A stretch of 64,000 nt of DNA, taken from assembly GCA_014360205.1 (NCBI GenBank), contig JACIXZ010000005.1, positions 100,722 to 164,721 of the forward strand, given 5' to 3'. Position numbers and translations under genes: made by a program. The DNA comes from Tissierellales bacterium (GTDB lineage: Bacteria > Bacillota > Clostridia > Tissierellales > Tissierellaceae). Position 1 is the stretch's first letter; every line of letters starts with the position of its first letter. The notes below the pieces were generated by a model. That model was given only the letters and a program-made list of their open reading frames with translations. It was not told the origin of the DNA and made no database searches. Shown one piece after another: positions 44,197 through 51,074 of this stretch.

Positions 44197-44502
44197 TTAG
44201 CAGCTCGATTCTTTAGCCATGCCATTTGGCAAAATGCTGAAACCTCGTCTTAGCCAATTGTCACTATAATCTATAGTGAATGAATCAAAATTTTCAAAAG
44301 CTAAATCTTCTAAATAAAATTTGAATCCATCAGCCTCTACTTCAACGTCTCCTTCTTTTGGCTCATCCAGAGCCATACCAAAGCTTGGGCCGCTTCAACC
44401 ATAGCCAGCTAAAAAAATTCTCAATGCTTTTGCATTGTCTTTTCTGCTATCAAGAACTTTTTTTAGTTCTTCCTTTGCAGAATCTGTCAACATTATTTCC
44501 AT
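44197..44502 (-). CDS. HesB/IscA-like protein with in-frame TGA, candidate selenoprotein
   Basis: 101 codons from ATG 44502 to TAA 44197, with one in-frame TGA at codon 36 (44395-44397). The protein reads MEIMLTDSAKEELKKVL..., then ALRIFLAGYG-(TGA)-SGPSFGMALDEPKEGD, a HesB/IscA-type A-domain in which the family normally has Cys at the TGA position. HesB-like selenoproteins with Sec exactly there are a known family, so recoding to selenocysteine is the best reading. A short hairpin follows the TGA within the bacterial SECIS window. The frame stays open and family-like on both sides. The gene has its own terminator and GGAG upstream (GTATAGGAGTGATAAA). Role in Fe-S or redox chemistry is inferred. 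The alternative is a one-base nonsense mutation of Cys. Confidence 0.8.
44371..44397 (-). promoter_or_regulatory. Possible bacterial SECIS element
   Basis: Directly after the TGA (44395-44397) the minus strand reads AGCGGCCCAAGCTTTGG and then TATGGCT. CCAA pairs with TTGG around a GCT loop, and an outer AGC/GCT or GCC/GGC pairing is possible with an internal loop. Small imperfect hairpins of this kind, with a G in the loop, are recognised by SelB in bacteria; the fold here is not decisive. Confidence 0.45.
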
Positions 44503-44570
44503 TTTATCACTCCTATACCCCCTTATGGTATATTAATAATAAATCTTTTTATTTGTTTTGTCAATATATT

Positions 44571-44924
44571 TTATACTCTTCTTCCAGGGAGCAGCGCATC
44601 TACTATGCCTAAAACCAAGGCGCCTATAATTGCTCCCAGTATTGTGATATTGTAACCGTCGACAAAGTATCTGGTCAAGTATAAAACTAGAGCCGTCACA
44701 ATAAAACCTATAGCCCCTGCTCCAAATGGAGAAGCGTTAACCCCTACTACCTTTACAGCTACCCAATTTAGCACTCCTATTACTATTGCCGCAAGAATCA
44801 AAGTCCCAATCCCAGATGTGCTAAAACCGGGTGTGAAAAATGCTGTTATCCCTAAAACAACAGCTGAAACTATTATCTTAACGATCAAATCTAAAATCCC
44901 TGAATTATTTTTTGAATCACTCAT
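44571..44924 (-). CDS. Four-helix membrane protein of the PF04020 (YvlD/phage-holin-4_2) family
   Basis: 117 residues from ATG 44924 (AGGAGGCGATATC upstream; the frame opens earlier but without a ribosome-binding site). Four hydrophobic helices are separated by Gly-rich turns, with NWVAVKVVGVNASPFGAGAI and GAIIGALVLGIVDALLPGRRV typical of the family. Despite the holin name, these are usually chromosomal membrane proteins of unknown function. No phage genes are near. Confidence 0.82.
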   Translation of the reverse strand: MSDSKNNSGILDLIVKIIVSAVVLGITAFFTPGFSTSGIGTLILAAIVIGVLNWVAVKVVGVNASPFGAGAIGFIVTALVLYLTRYFVDGYNITILGAIIGALVLGIVDALLPGRRV

Positions 44925-45050
44925 GATATCGCCTCCTATGTATATTATTCCCAAAAATTGATTTTTGAAACAATTACAATTTAAAAAAACACTAGCCAAA
45001 ATTTAATTTATATGCTAGTATTATAGTATGAATTAAAGGGGGTTTTGAAT

Positions 45051-45236
45051 ATGGAAATTAAAAAAGATATGCTAATCGGCGAAGTTATCAGGAAAAAACC
45101 TGAAGCAATAGAAATACTTCTTAGACATGGAATGGGCTGTGTAGGATGCCCTTCAAGCCAAATGGAAAGCCTTGAAGAAGCAGCTATGGTTCATGGTCTT
45201 GATTTAAACAGCCTTATGAAAGATCTAAACGCATAA
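45051..45236 (+). CDS. DUF1858 domain protein with CxxC motif
   Basis: 61 residues from ATG 45051 (AAGGGGG 8 nt upstream; a TTG six bases earlier is too close). The sequence is a single DUF1858 domain: DMLIGEVIRKKPEAIEILLRHGMGCVGCPSS..SLEEAAMVHGLDL. The GCVGC pair may be redox-active or bind a cluster. Such domains occur alone or fused to redox enzymes; function unknown. It is convergent with a glutaredoxin gene and shares its terminator. Confidence 0.87.
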   Translation: MEIKKDMLIGEVIRKKPEAIEILLRHGMGCVGCPSSQMESLEEAAMVHGLDLNSLMKDLNA

Positions 45237-45269
45237 AAAAATAGGGTAGATAATCTACCCTATTTTTTT
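45235..45269. terminator. Bidirectional terminator between the DUF1858 and glutaredoxin genes
   Basis: 16-bp perfect stem AAAAAAATAGGGTAGA (45235-45250) with TCTACCCTATTTTTTT (45254-45269), loop TAA. Confidence 0.92.
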
Positions 45270-45498
45270 ATGCTCCCAAAAGAGCATCTATTTTGTCTTT
45301 GTCAAATCCAACTATTTCTTCGCCATCAATTAAAATGACTGGTACACCCATATGTCCCATTGCCATTAATTCTTTTCTTGCTTCATTGTCAGTTGAGACA
45401 TTTTTTTCAACATAATCTACACCTTTTTCTTTTAGATGATTTTTTGCCATGGTGCAGTATGGGCAAGTGCTGCTTGTATATACTACGACATTTTTCAT
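45268..45498 (-). CDS. Glutaredoxin-like protein (NrdH/YruB type)
   Basis: 76 residues from ATG 45498 (GAGGGGATAACT upstream); a TTG-initiated form five codons longer is possible but places the ribosome-binding site inside the gene. Thioredoxin fold with redox motif CPYC in VVYTSSTCPYCTMAKNHLKE, cis-Pro in MGVPVILIDGEEIVGFD. It reduces disulfides using thioredoxin-reductase- or glutathione-like donors. It lies among small redox-type genes (DUF1858, HesB-like), but in its own transcript. Confidence 0.92.
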   Translation of the reverse strand: MKNVVVYTSSTCPYCTMAKNHLKEKGVDYVEKNVSTDNEARKELMAMGHMGVPVILIDGEEIVGFDKDKIDALLGA

Positions 45499-45562
45499 AG
45501 TTATCCCCTCCAATTATTTAATATATCTGTTACATTTATTATACCCCCATAGGGTATTGTTG

Positions 45563-46459
45563 TCAATACAGTCTTTTTTTACCCAATAATCCTACTTTTA
45601 AACTCATGTCCCATATTTTAGTTAAATTTATATATTCTTCTATCGTCAAATCCTCTGCTCTTCTATTTTCGTCTATGTCTGCTATATATAGAATTTCCTT
45701 GATGCTTTGTTTGTCCTTGTCAATACCCTCATAGCTCGATAGAGCGTTTATAATGGTCTTTCTCCTCTTTGAAAAAGCAGCTTTTACTATTCTAAAAAAA
45801 AGTTCTTTATCCACATCATATGATTTGTTCAACTCCATTTTTACAACAGCGCTGTCAACTTTGGGCTTGGGCATAAAAACTGTGTTTGGCACTTTAAATT
45901 CAATTTTCGGTTCAGAGTAAAATCTGACAAAGACAGACAACGAGCTGTAGTCTTTTGCCCCTGCTTGCGCAGTCATTCTCATTGCCACTTCCCTCTGTAC
46001 CATCACTGTTATTGAATCGATTGGAAGATCATTTTCAAATAGCTTTTCCAATATGGGTGTGGTCACATAATATGGAAGATTTGCAACTACTGAAATTCGC
46101 TCACCGTTGAATTCTCTTTCAATAATCTCTTTTAAGTCGAGCTTTAAACAATCGCCATATATCACATTTACATTTTCAAAATCTCTTAGAGTTTCTTCAA
46201 GTATAGGCTTTAATCTCTCGTCCAATTCTATTGCAACTACCTTTTTGGCATTCATAGCTAATTCCTCAGTAAGCGTGCCTATTCCCGGGCCTATCTCAAG
46301 TACGTTTGTATTTTCATCCACTCCCGCTGCATCGCAAATTTTTCTTACTATATTCCCATCAATTAGAAAGTTTTGACCAAGCGCTTTGGAAAAATTAAAC
46401 CCATGTTGTTCGAGAATATCTCTTATTTGATTTGGTGAATAAAGTCTTTTATCGTGCAT
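45563..46459 (-). CDS. rsmA: 16S rRNA (adenine1518-N6/adenine1519-N6)-dimethyltransferase
   Basis: 298 residues (KsgA). SAM-binding motif NVLEIGPGIGTLTEELA (about 48-64), acidic loop VVAIELDERL, catalytic NLPYYVTTPIL (about 118-128) and a helical C-terminal domain. It dimethylates the two adjacent adenines near the 3' end of 16S rRNA. Its start overlaps the end of rnmV by 11 bases, and the unit tatD-rnmV-ksgA follows metG as in other Firmicutes. Confidence 0.96.
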   Translation of the reverse strand: MHDKRLYSPNQIRDILEQHGFNFSKALGQNFLIDGNIVRKICDAAGVDENTNVLEIGPGIGTLTEELAMNAKKVVAIELDERLKPILEETLRDFENVNVIYGDCLKLDLKEIIEREFNGERISVVANLPYYVTTPILEKLFENDLPIDSITVMVQREVAMRMTAQAGAKDYSSLSVFVRFYSEPKIEFKVPNTVFMPKPKVDSAVVKMELNKSYDVDKELFFRIVKAAFSKRRKTIINALSSYEGIDKDKQSIKEILYIADIDENRRAEDLTIEEYINLTKIWDMSLKVGLLGKKRLY

Positions 46460-46994
46460 TGTTATCTATCCTTTTTAAAGCGTCTATGAATTCTTCTTTA
46501 GTTACTCCAAAGGCGTTTAGTCTTTCAAGAAAAGTCTTTGAATTTGCATAGCCTATGCCTAATATGTTCCCCAACTGTTCTCTCCTATATTTTGCGCCAT
46601 TTCCATTTGCGAGGTTATTTGCTATCATATCTTTCACTGTAAATATCTCTTCTTTTTCTATCATCGTAGGTCTTACTTTGCTTATAGCCTCTATGATGTC
46701 TTCTTTATTCGCATTTTCTATTCCGATATCTCCATCTTTAAGAGCTTTCTCTTGAGATAAAAATGCATGTTTTGCATTTGGAAACAATTTCTTTAATTCC
46801 CGTCTTATTTTTTCTCCTTGGTAGTCGGGATCTGTAAAAATGATTATTCCTCTTTCTCTGTCGATCTTCTTTAATATGTTGATGAATTTCTTGCCGTATG
46901 CAAAGCCATTGGTAGCAATACATTCGCATTCAATTGCTGATTTAACTTTAGCTATGTCATCTTTTCCTTCTACGACGATGACTTCTTTAATCAT
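46449..46994 (-). CDS. rnmV: Ribonuclease M5
   Basis: 181 residues from ATG 46994, whose MIKEVIVVEGKDD matches the usual N-terminus; GTG 47003 and ATG 47000 are possible alternatives. Toprim domain with VVEGKDD and FTDPDYQGEKIRREL acidic residues. RNase M5 makes the final cleavage in 5S rRNA maturation. It overlaps tatD upstream by 8 bases and ksgA downstream by 11, so the three are translationally coupled. Confidence 0.93.
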   Translation of the reverse strand: MIKEVIVVEGKDDIAKVKSAIECECIATNGFAYGKKFINILKKIDRERGIIIFTDPDYQGEKIRRELKKLFPNAKHAFLSQEKALKDGDIGIENANKEDIIEAISKVRPTMIEKEEIFTVKDMIANNLANGNGAKYRREQLGNILGIGYANSKTFLERLNAFGVTKEEFIDALKRIDNNAR

Positions 46995-47772
46995 TTGCAT
47001 CACCAGTCGCTATGCCAAAGAGCTTCTTTGCATTTGCGCTCGTGCTGTATGCTATTTCTTCTAAATCGATCTCTTTAATTTTAGCAATTTCTTCTGCGGT
47101 GTATTTAATGTACTTCGGTTCATTCCTTTTGCCTCTAAAAGGTTCTGGCGCTAAATAGGGACAGTCTGTTTCAATCAGCAGATTTTCTAGTGGTATAAAT
47201 TGGGCTACCTCTTTTGTGACTCTAGCATTTTTAAATGTGACAACTCCTCCGATTGCAATGTAAAAGCCAAGTTTTATATATTCTTTAGCAATTTCTACAC
47301 TACTAGAAAAGCAGTGCATGACTCCTCTTAAATTTGAGCTTTTCTCTGATTTTATTATATCCAAGGTGTCCTTTACTGCCTCTCTCGAGTGGATGACTAT
47401 TGGTAGATCAAGCTTTTTAGCTAACCTAATCTGCTCTATAAAATATTCTTTTTGAATATCTTTTGGAGAATTCTCATAATAGTAATCTAGCCCAATTTCC
47501 CCTATTGCTACTACCTTTTTTCTTTTTGCCAAGTTTTCTATTTCGTTTAATCCAACCCCAATTAGTTCACTAACTGAGTGGGGATGAACTCCTACAGATG
47601 CATAGATGTTTTCATAGTCTTCTGCTAGTTTTACTGTGCTTATGCTCGATTCTATATCTGCTCCAATATTTATAACTAGGTCTACTTGATTTGATTTTAA
47701 ATCCTTTATAACATTTTGCCTATCTAAGTCGAATCTTTCATCATCTAAATGTGCATGACTATCAATGAACAT
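46987..47772 (-). CDS. TatD family metal-dependent hydrolase/DNase
   Basis: 261 residues, TIM-barrel amidohydrolase fold. Metal ligands are visible as MFIDSHAHLDDERFD, GEIGLDYYY, PIVIHSREA, GVMHCFSS and LLIETDCPYLAPEPFRG. The family has 3'-5' DNase or RNase activity. It lies 14 bp after metG and overlaps rnmV, the order found in many Firmicutes (yabD position). Confidence 0.95.
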   Translation of the reverse strand: MFIDSHAHLDDERFDLDRQNVIKDLKSNQVDLVINIGADIESSISTVKLAEDYENIYASVGVHPHSVSELIGVGLNEIENLAKRKKVVAIGEIGLDYYYENSPKDIQKEYFIEQIRLAKKLDLPIVIHSREAVKDTLDIIKSEKSSNLRGVMHCFSSSVEIAKEYIKLGFYIAIGGVVTFKNARVTKEVAQFIPLENLLIETDCPYLAPEPFRGKRNEPKYIKYTAEEIAKIKEIDLEEIAYSTSANAKKLFGIATGDAND

Positions 47773-47786
47773 ATTTTTTCTCCCTA

Positions 47787-49763
47787 CTAAGATATTGTTG
47801 CTCCATCATCAATTTCTTCTAATGTTGACAACAATGTCAATTTCCCGTTTTCATCCTCAGCAGCCAGTATCATTCCCCTTGATTCTATACCTCTTAATTT
47901 TACTGGCTTTAAGTTTGCCACTACAATGACTTTTTTGCCGATCAAATCTTCAGGTTTATAATATTCTTTTATGCCAGATACAACTGTTCTTGTTTCATCG
48001 CCTATCTTTAATGTCAATACCAAAAGTTTATCTGCCTTTGGATGATTTGTGCAATCTATTACTTTTGCTACCTTTAATTTGACTTTTGAGAAATCGTCAA
48101 TTGTGATAAAGTCCTCTTTTTCTTCTATTTCTTTGACTTCTTTATTCTCTTCCACTCTATTTCTCTCCTTTAATTCTTTTCGTCTTTCAATCAAATCTGA
48201 ATTTGCTTTTTCAAGCTTTTCTAATTCTTTTTCAATGTCTAGTCTAGGAAACATTATCTCTTTTTTATTTACCTTTAGACCCGATTTTAATTTACCCCAA
48301 GAGCTTGCATCTCCCCATGTCAAATGTTCATCTATCCCTAGCTGAGCCAATATGTCTTTAGAAGTTTTTGTCATAACTGGATTTATCAATATCGATACAA
48401 TCCTTAAGCTTTCAGCTAAATTATATAAAACTGTGTCTAACCTATCTTTTTTGTTTTCTTTTGCTAAAATCCATGGCATAGTTTCGTCAACATATTTGTT
48501 TGTCCTTCTGATTAACTTCCATATTTCTTCAAGAGCATTTGAAAAATTAAATGCCTCCATATATTCATCTACTTTTTTGTATGTCGAAAGTGCTAGTGAT
48601 TTTAGTTCTTCATCTATGCTTTCTTCAATCCCTATTTTGGGTATAATTGATTCATTATATTTCTCAATCATTGTAATTGTTCTGCTTACCAAATTACCTA
48701 AGTCATTTGCCAAATCAGAATTAAGTCTTTGCAAAAATTTCTCCCTAGTAAATGAGCCATCTTGTCCAAATGAAAATTCCCTTAGCAAAAAGTACTTGAA
48801 TGCATCTATTCCATAAAGCTCTATTATTGGTTCAGGATATATAACATTCCCTTTAGATTTCGACATTTTGTCATCATCAAACAAAATCCAGCCATGTCCA
48901 AAAACTTTTTTAGGAAGTGGCAAATCCAGCGCCATGAGTAATGCAGGCCAAATTATTGTATGAAATCTGACAATTTCTTTCCCAACTAAATGGACATCAG
49001 CCGGCCAGAATTTCTCAAAATTTTCCTCATTTTCAGTTCCATATCCCAAAGCTGTAATATAGCATGATAATGCATCTATCCATACATATATTACATGCTT
49101 TTGATCGAACGGAACTCTTATTCCCCAATCAAAAGTGCTTCTTGATACGCTTAAATCGTCAAGACCATCTTTAAGAAAATTATTTATCATTTCATTCTTT
49201 CTAGATTCTGGTTGTATAAAATCTGGATTTTCTTCATAAAGCTTTAAGAGTCTATCTCTATATTTTGAAAGCCTGAAAAAGTAAGTTTCTTCTTTTTCTA
49301 GATGGGTTTCCCTTCCACAGTCAGGGCATTTGTTTCCATCAACTAACTGGCTTTTTGACCAAAATGATTCACAAGGAGTACAATAATATCCTTCATAATA
49401 AGATTTATATATCTCATCTTTTTCATATAATTTAGTAAATATCTTTTGGACGCTTTTCTCATGTTCTTCATCAGTGGTTCTTCTGAAATAGTCGTAATCA
49501 ATTTCAAGTAATTCCCAAAGTTTTTTTATATCTTTTACTATACCGTCTACATATTCTTTAGGTGTTAGTCCACTTTCTTTAGCTTTCTCTTGAATTTTTT
49601 GACCATGTTCATCAGTTCCTGTGGTAAAGAACACATCATATCCTTTTAATTTCTTGTATTTTTTTATAGTATCTGCTGCTACTGTTGTATAAGTGTGTCC
49701 TATGTGAAGATTATCACTAGGATAATAAATTGGTGTGGTTAGATAGTATTTATTCATTTTCAT
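47787..49763 (-). CDS. metG: Methionyl-tRNA synthetase
   Basis: 658 residues, the long form. HIGH motif in YYPSDNLHIGHTYTTV, zinc-binding Cys pairs CTPCESFW...CPDCG (about 127-148), KMSKSKGN (about 298-305) and a C-terminal tRNA-binding OB domain (about 555-658; SKVKLKVAKVIDCTNHPKAD). It charges tRNA-Met in the cytoplasm. Starts at 49763 or at Met3 (49757), both downstream of GAAGGGAAG; the second has better spacing. The leader holds an intrinsic terminator directly after a near-consensus promoter. Confidence 0.96.
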   Translation of the reverse strand: MKMNKYYLTTPIYYPSDNLHIGHTYTTVAADTIKKYKKLKGYDVFFTTGTDEHGQKIQEKAKESGLTPKEYVDGIVKDIKKLWELLEIDYDYFRRTTDEEHEKSVQKIFTKLYEKDEIYKSYYEGYYCTPCESFWSKSQLVDGNKCPDCGRETHLEKEETYFFRLSKYRDRLLKLYEENPDFIQPESRKNEMINNFLKDGLDDLSVSRSTFDWGIRVPFDQKHVIYVWIDALSCYITALGYGTENEENFEKFWPADVHLVGKEIVRFHTIIWPALLMALDLPLPKKVFGHGWILFDDDKMSKSKGNVIYPEPIIELYGIDAFKYFLLREFSFGQDGSFTREKFLQRLNSDLANDLGNLVSRTITMIEKYNESIIPKIGIEESIDEELKSLALSTYKKVDEYMEAFNFSNALEEIWKLIRRTNKYVDETMPWILAKENKKDRLDTVLYNLAESLRIVSILINPVMTKTSKDILAQLGIDEHLTWGDASSWGKLKSGLKVNKKEIMFPRLDIEKELEKLEKANSDLIERRKELKERNRVEENKEVKEIEEKEDFITIDDFSKVKLKVAKVIDCTNHPKADKLLVLTLKIGDETRTVVSGIKEYYKPEDLIGKKVIVVANLKPVKLRGIESRGMILAAEDENGKLTLLSTLEEIDDGATIS

Positions 49764-49783
49764 CTTCCCTTCTTGGAATTAAT

Positions 49784-49827
49784 AAAAAAACCTTCCATCT
49801 CAGAAGAGACGAAGGAAACGCCGTCTT
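49784..49827 (-). promoter_or_regulatory. Attenuator in the metG leader
   Basis: Minus strand CCTTC-G-TCTC (49815 to 49806), loop TTCT, GAGA-TG-GAAGG (49801 to 49791), then TTTTTTT (49790-49784): an intrinsic terminator about 20 nt into the transcript and before metG. AAGACG upstream (49827 to 49822) can pair with CGTCT in the left arm (49811 to 49807), which would block the terminator. No T-box consensus (GGTGGNACCGCG) is present. Confidence 0.7.
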
Positions 49828-49839
49828 ATTAATACATAT

Positions 49840-49867
49840 ATTATAGCTTAAATATAAGCTTTGTCAA
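49840..49867 (-). promoter_or_regulatory. Consensus sigma-A promoter of metG
   Basis: Minus strand TTGACA (49862-49867), 16-bp spacer, TATAAT (49840-49845). Predicted start near 49833. Confidence 0.85.
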
Positions 49868-49967
49868 GATATTGAACAGTTGCATTTTTTAGAATATTGC
49901 GCCTATTTACCCAAAAATTTGACAAGTTTTGATTAATCGTTTAGAATACTAAAATAGTCTTAAAAAG

Positions 49968-50001
49968 TTACAAAAAGGTTACAAATATAAACTTTTTGTA
50001 A
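49968..50001 (+). promoter_or_regulatory. Inverted repeat before the YabE-like gene
   Basis: TTACAAAAAG (49968-49977) and CTTTTTGTAA (49992-50001), a perfect 10-bp inverted repeat around a 14-nt loop, 19 bp before the ATG. Its second arm nearly touches AAAAAGGAGG, so as RNA it could hinder the ribosome-binding site, or as DNA it could bind a regulator. A possible promoter TTTGAT-N16-TAAAAT lies just upstream. Confidence 0.5.
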
Positions 50002-50020
50002 TACTAAAAAGGAGGAAAAT

Positions 50021-51046
50021 ATGGACAGAATAAAAACTGATTCTTTCAGTAAAATAGCCGTCCTCGTACTCTTAGCTATAGCAATGTTACTGTCTTTGGG
50101 AATGACATTTTTACAAAAAAACAATGTCATTTTAAATGTAGATGGGGAAGTTAATACTATAACCACCTATGCCCAAACAGTAAAAGAGTTGATTGATGAT
50201 GAGGGAATAGTTATTGAAGAAGGTGCTTTTGTTAGTCCTTCTATCGATACCGAGATTGAAAACAACTTAGAGATTATCATAATAAATCCAAAAGATTACA
50301 CTATTTTAGTAGATGGTAAGAGCATAGAAATAACGACCATCAAAACTAAAACCAAAGACATTTTAAAAGAGGCTGGAGTGGTTTTAAGCTCACTTGATCA
50401 AACAAACCCTAGCCTTGAATCAAAAGTAAATGACAAAGGAACTATCAGAGTTTATAGAGTTGAAGAAAAGATAGTAACAACTGAAGAAAAAATACCTTTT
50501 GATAAACAAGTAATTGATAATTCAAGATTAGATGTTGGTATAACAAAAACTCTTCAAACTGGAAAAGAGGGATTAAAGAGAACCCAAGTAATTGAAAAGT
50601 ATGTCGATGGCAATCTTGTATCAAGCATAATAATAAGCGACAATATAATTGAAGAACCAGTAGCTCAAGTTATTGAAAAAGGAACAAAAAATGTCATTTC
50701 TACATCACGAGGAAGCACAAGATTTAAAAAATCATTGATTATGACAGCAACCGCATATGACAACTCGTATGCTAGTACAGGAAAAAGACCTGGCGATCCT
50801 TATTATGGGATAACTGCTTCAGGTACTTATGCTCGTCCTGGAACTGTTGCTGTGGATCCGAGAGTAATCCCTCTAGGCACAAAGCTTTATATTGAGTCAC
50901 TCGATGGATCCAAAGACTATGGATTTGCTATAGCTGAAGATGTAGGAGGCGCTATCAAAGGCAACAAGATTGATTTATTCTTTAATACATCTTGGGAAGT
51001 TAAAAACTTCGGAAGAAGAAAAGTAAAAGTATATATTTTAGAATAA
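50021..51046 (+). CDS. YabE-like cell-wall protein: two DUF348, G5 and 3D domains
   Basis: 341 residues. An N-terminal membrane anchor (about 11-30) is followed by two ubiquitin-like DUF348 domains (about 37-130; NTITTYAQTVKELIDDEGIV and EITTIKTKTKDILKEAGVVL), a G5 domain (about 145-220; EEKIVTTEEKIPFDKQVID) and a C-terminal 3D double-psi-barrel domain with catalytic-type Asp in AEDVGGAIKGNKIDLFF. This is the Sps/YabE architecture, a presumed murein hydrolase related to resuscitation factors and MltA. It lies divergent from metG, in the neighbourhood where Bacillus has yabE between yabD and rnmV. AAAAAGGAGG precedes the ATG. Confidence 0.9.
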   Translation: MDRIKTDSFSKIAVLVLLAIAMLLSLGMTFLQKNNVILNVDGEVNTITTYAQTVKELIDDEGIVIEEGAFVSPSIDTEIENNLEIIIINPKDYTILVDGKSIEITTIKTKTKDILKEAGVVLSSLDQTNPSLESKVNDKGTIRVYRVEEKIVTTEEKIPFDKQVIDNSRLDVGITKTLQTGKEGLKRTQVIEKYVDGNLVSSIIISDNIIEEPVAQVIEKGTKNVISTSRGSTRFKKSLIMTATAYDNSYASTGKRPGDPYYGITASGTYARPGTVAVDPRVIPLGTKLYIESLDGSKDYGFAIAEDVGGAIKGNKIDLFFNTSWEVKNFGRRKVKVYILE

Positions 51047-51074
51047 AAAATTCGGGATTTCTCCCGAATTTTTT
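51045..51074. terminator. Bidirectional terminator between yabE-like and pulA
   Basis: AAAAAATTCGGGA (51045-51057), loop TTTC, TCCCGAATTTTTT (51062-51074). It ends both the plus-strand YabE-like gene and the long minus-strand glycogen unit. Confidence 0.92.

Noticed and set aside
44008..44253. Plus-strand 81-codon frame over the mgtE leader
   Set aside because: It runs antisense through the leader helices and a terminator, has no ribosome-binding site and no family resemblance.
44197..44502. Pseudogene call for the HesB-like gene
   Set aside because: Only one TGA, exactly at the position where the family has Cys or Sec; flanks are intact, so selenocysteine is the better reading, though not proven.
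44571..44924. Prophage, based on the holin-family membrane protein
   Set aside because: PF04020 proteins are mostly chromosomal; no integrase, capsid, terminase or lysin genes are near.
48352..48816. 154-codon plus-strand frame inside metG
   Set aside because: Antisense shadow of metG with Ser/Phe/Leu-rich composition and no start signal.
49760..49870. T-box riboswitch before metG
   Set aside because: No GGTGGNACCGCG antiterminator and only about 70 nt of leader; recorded as a short attenuator instead.
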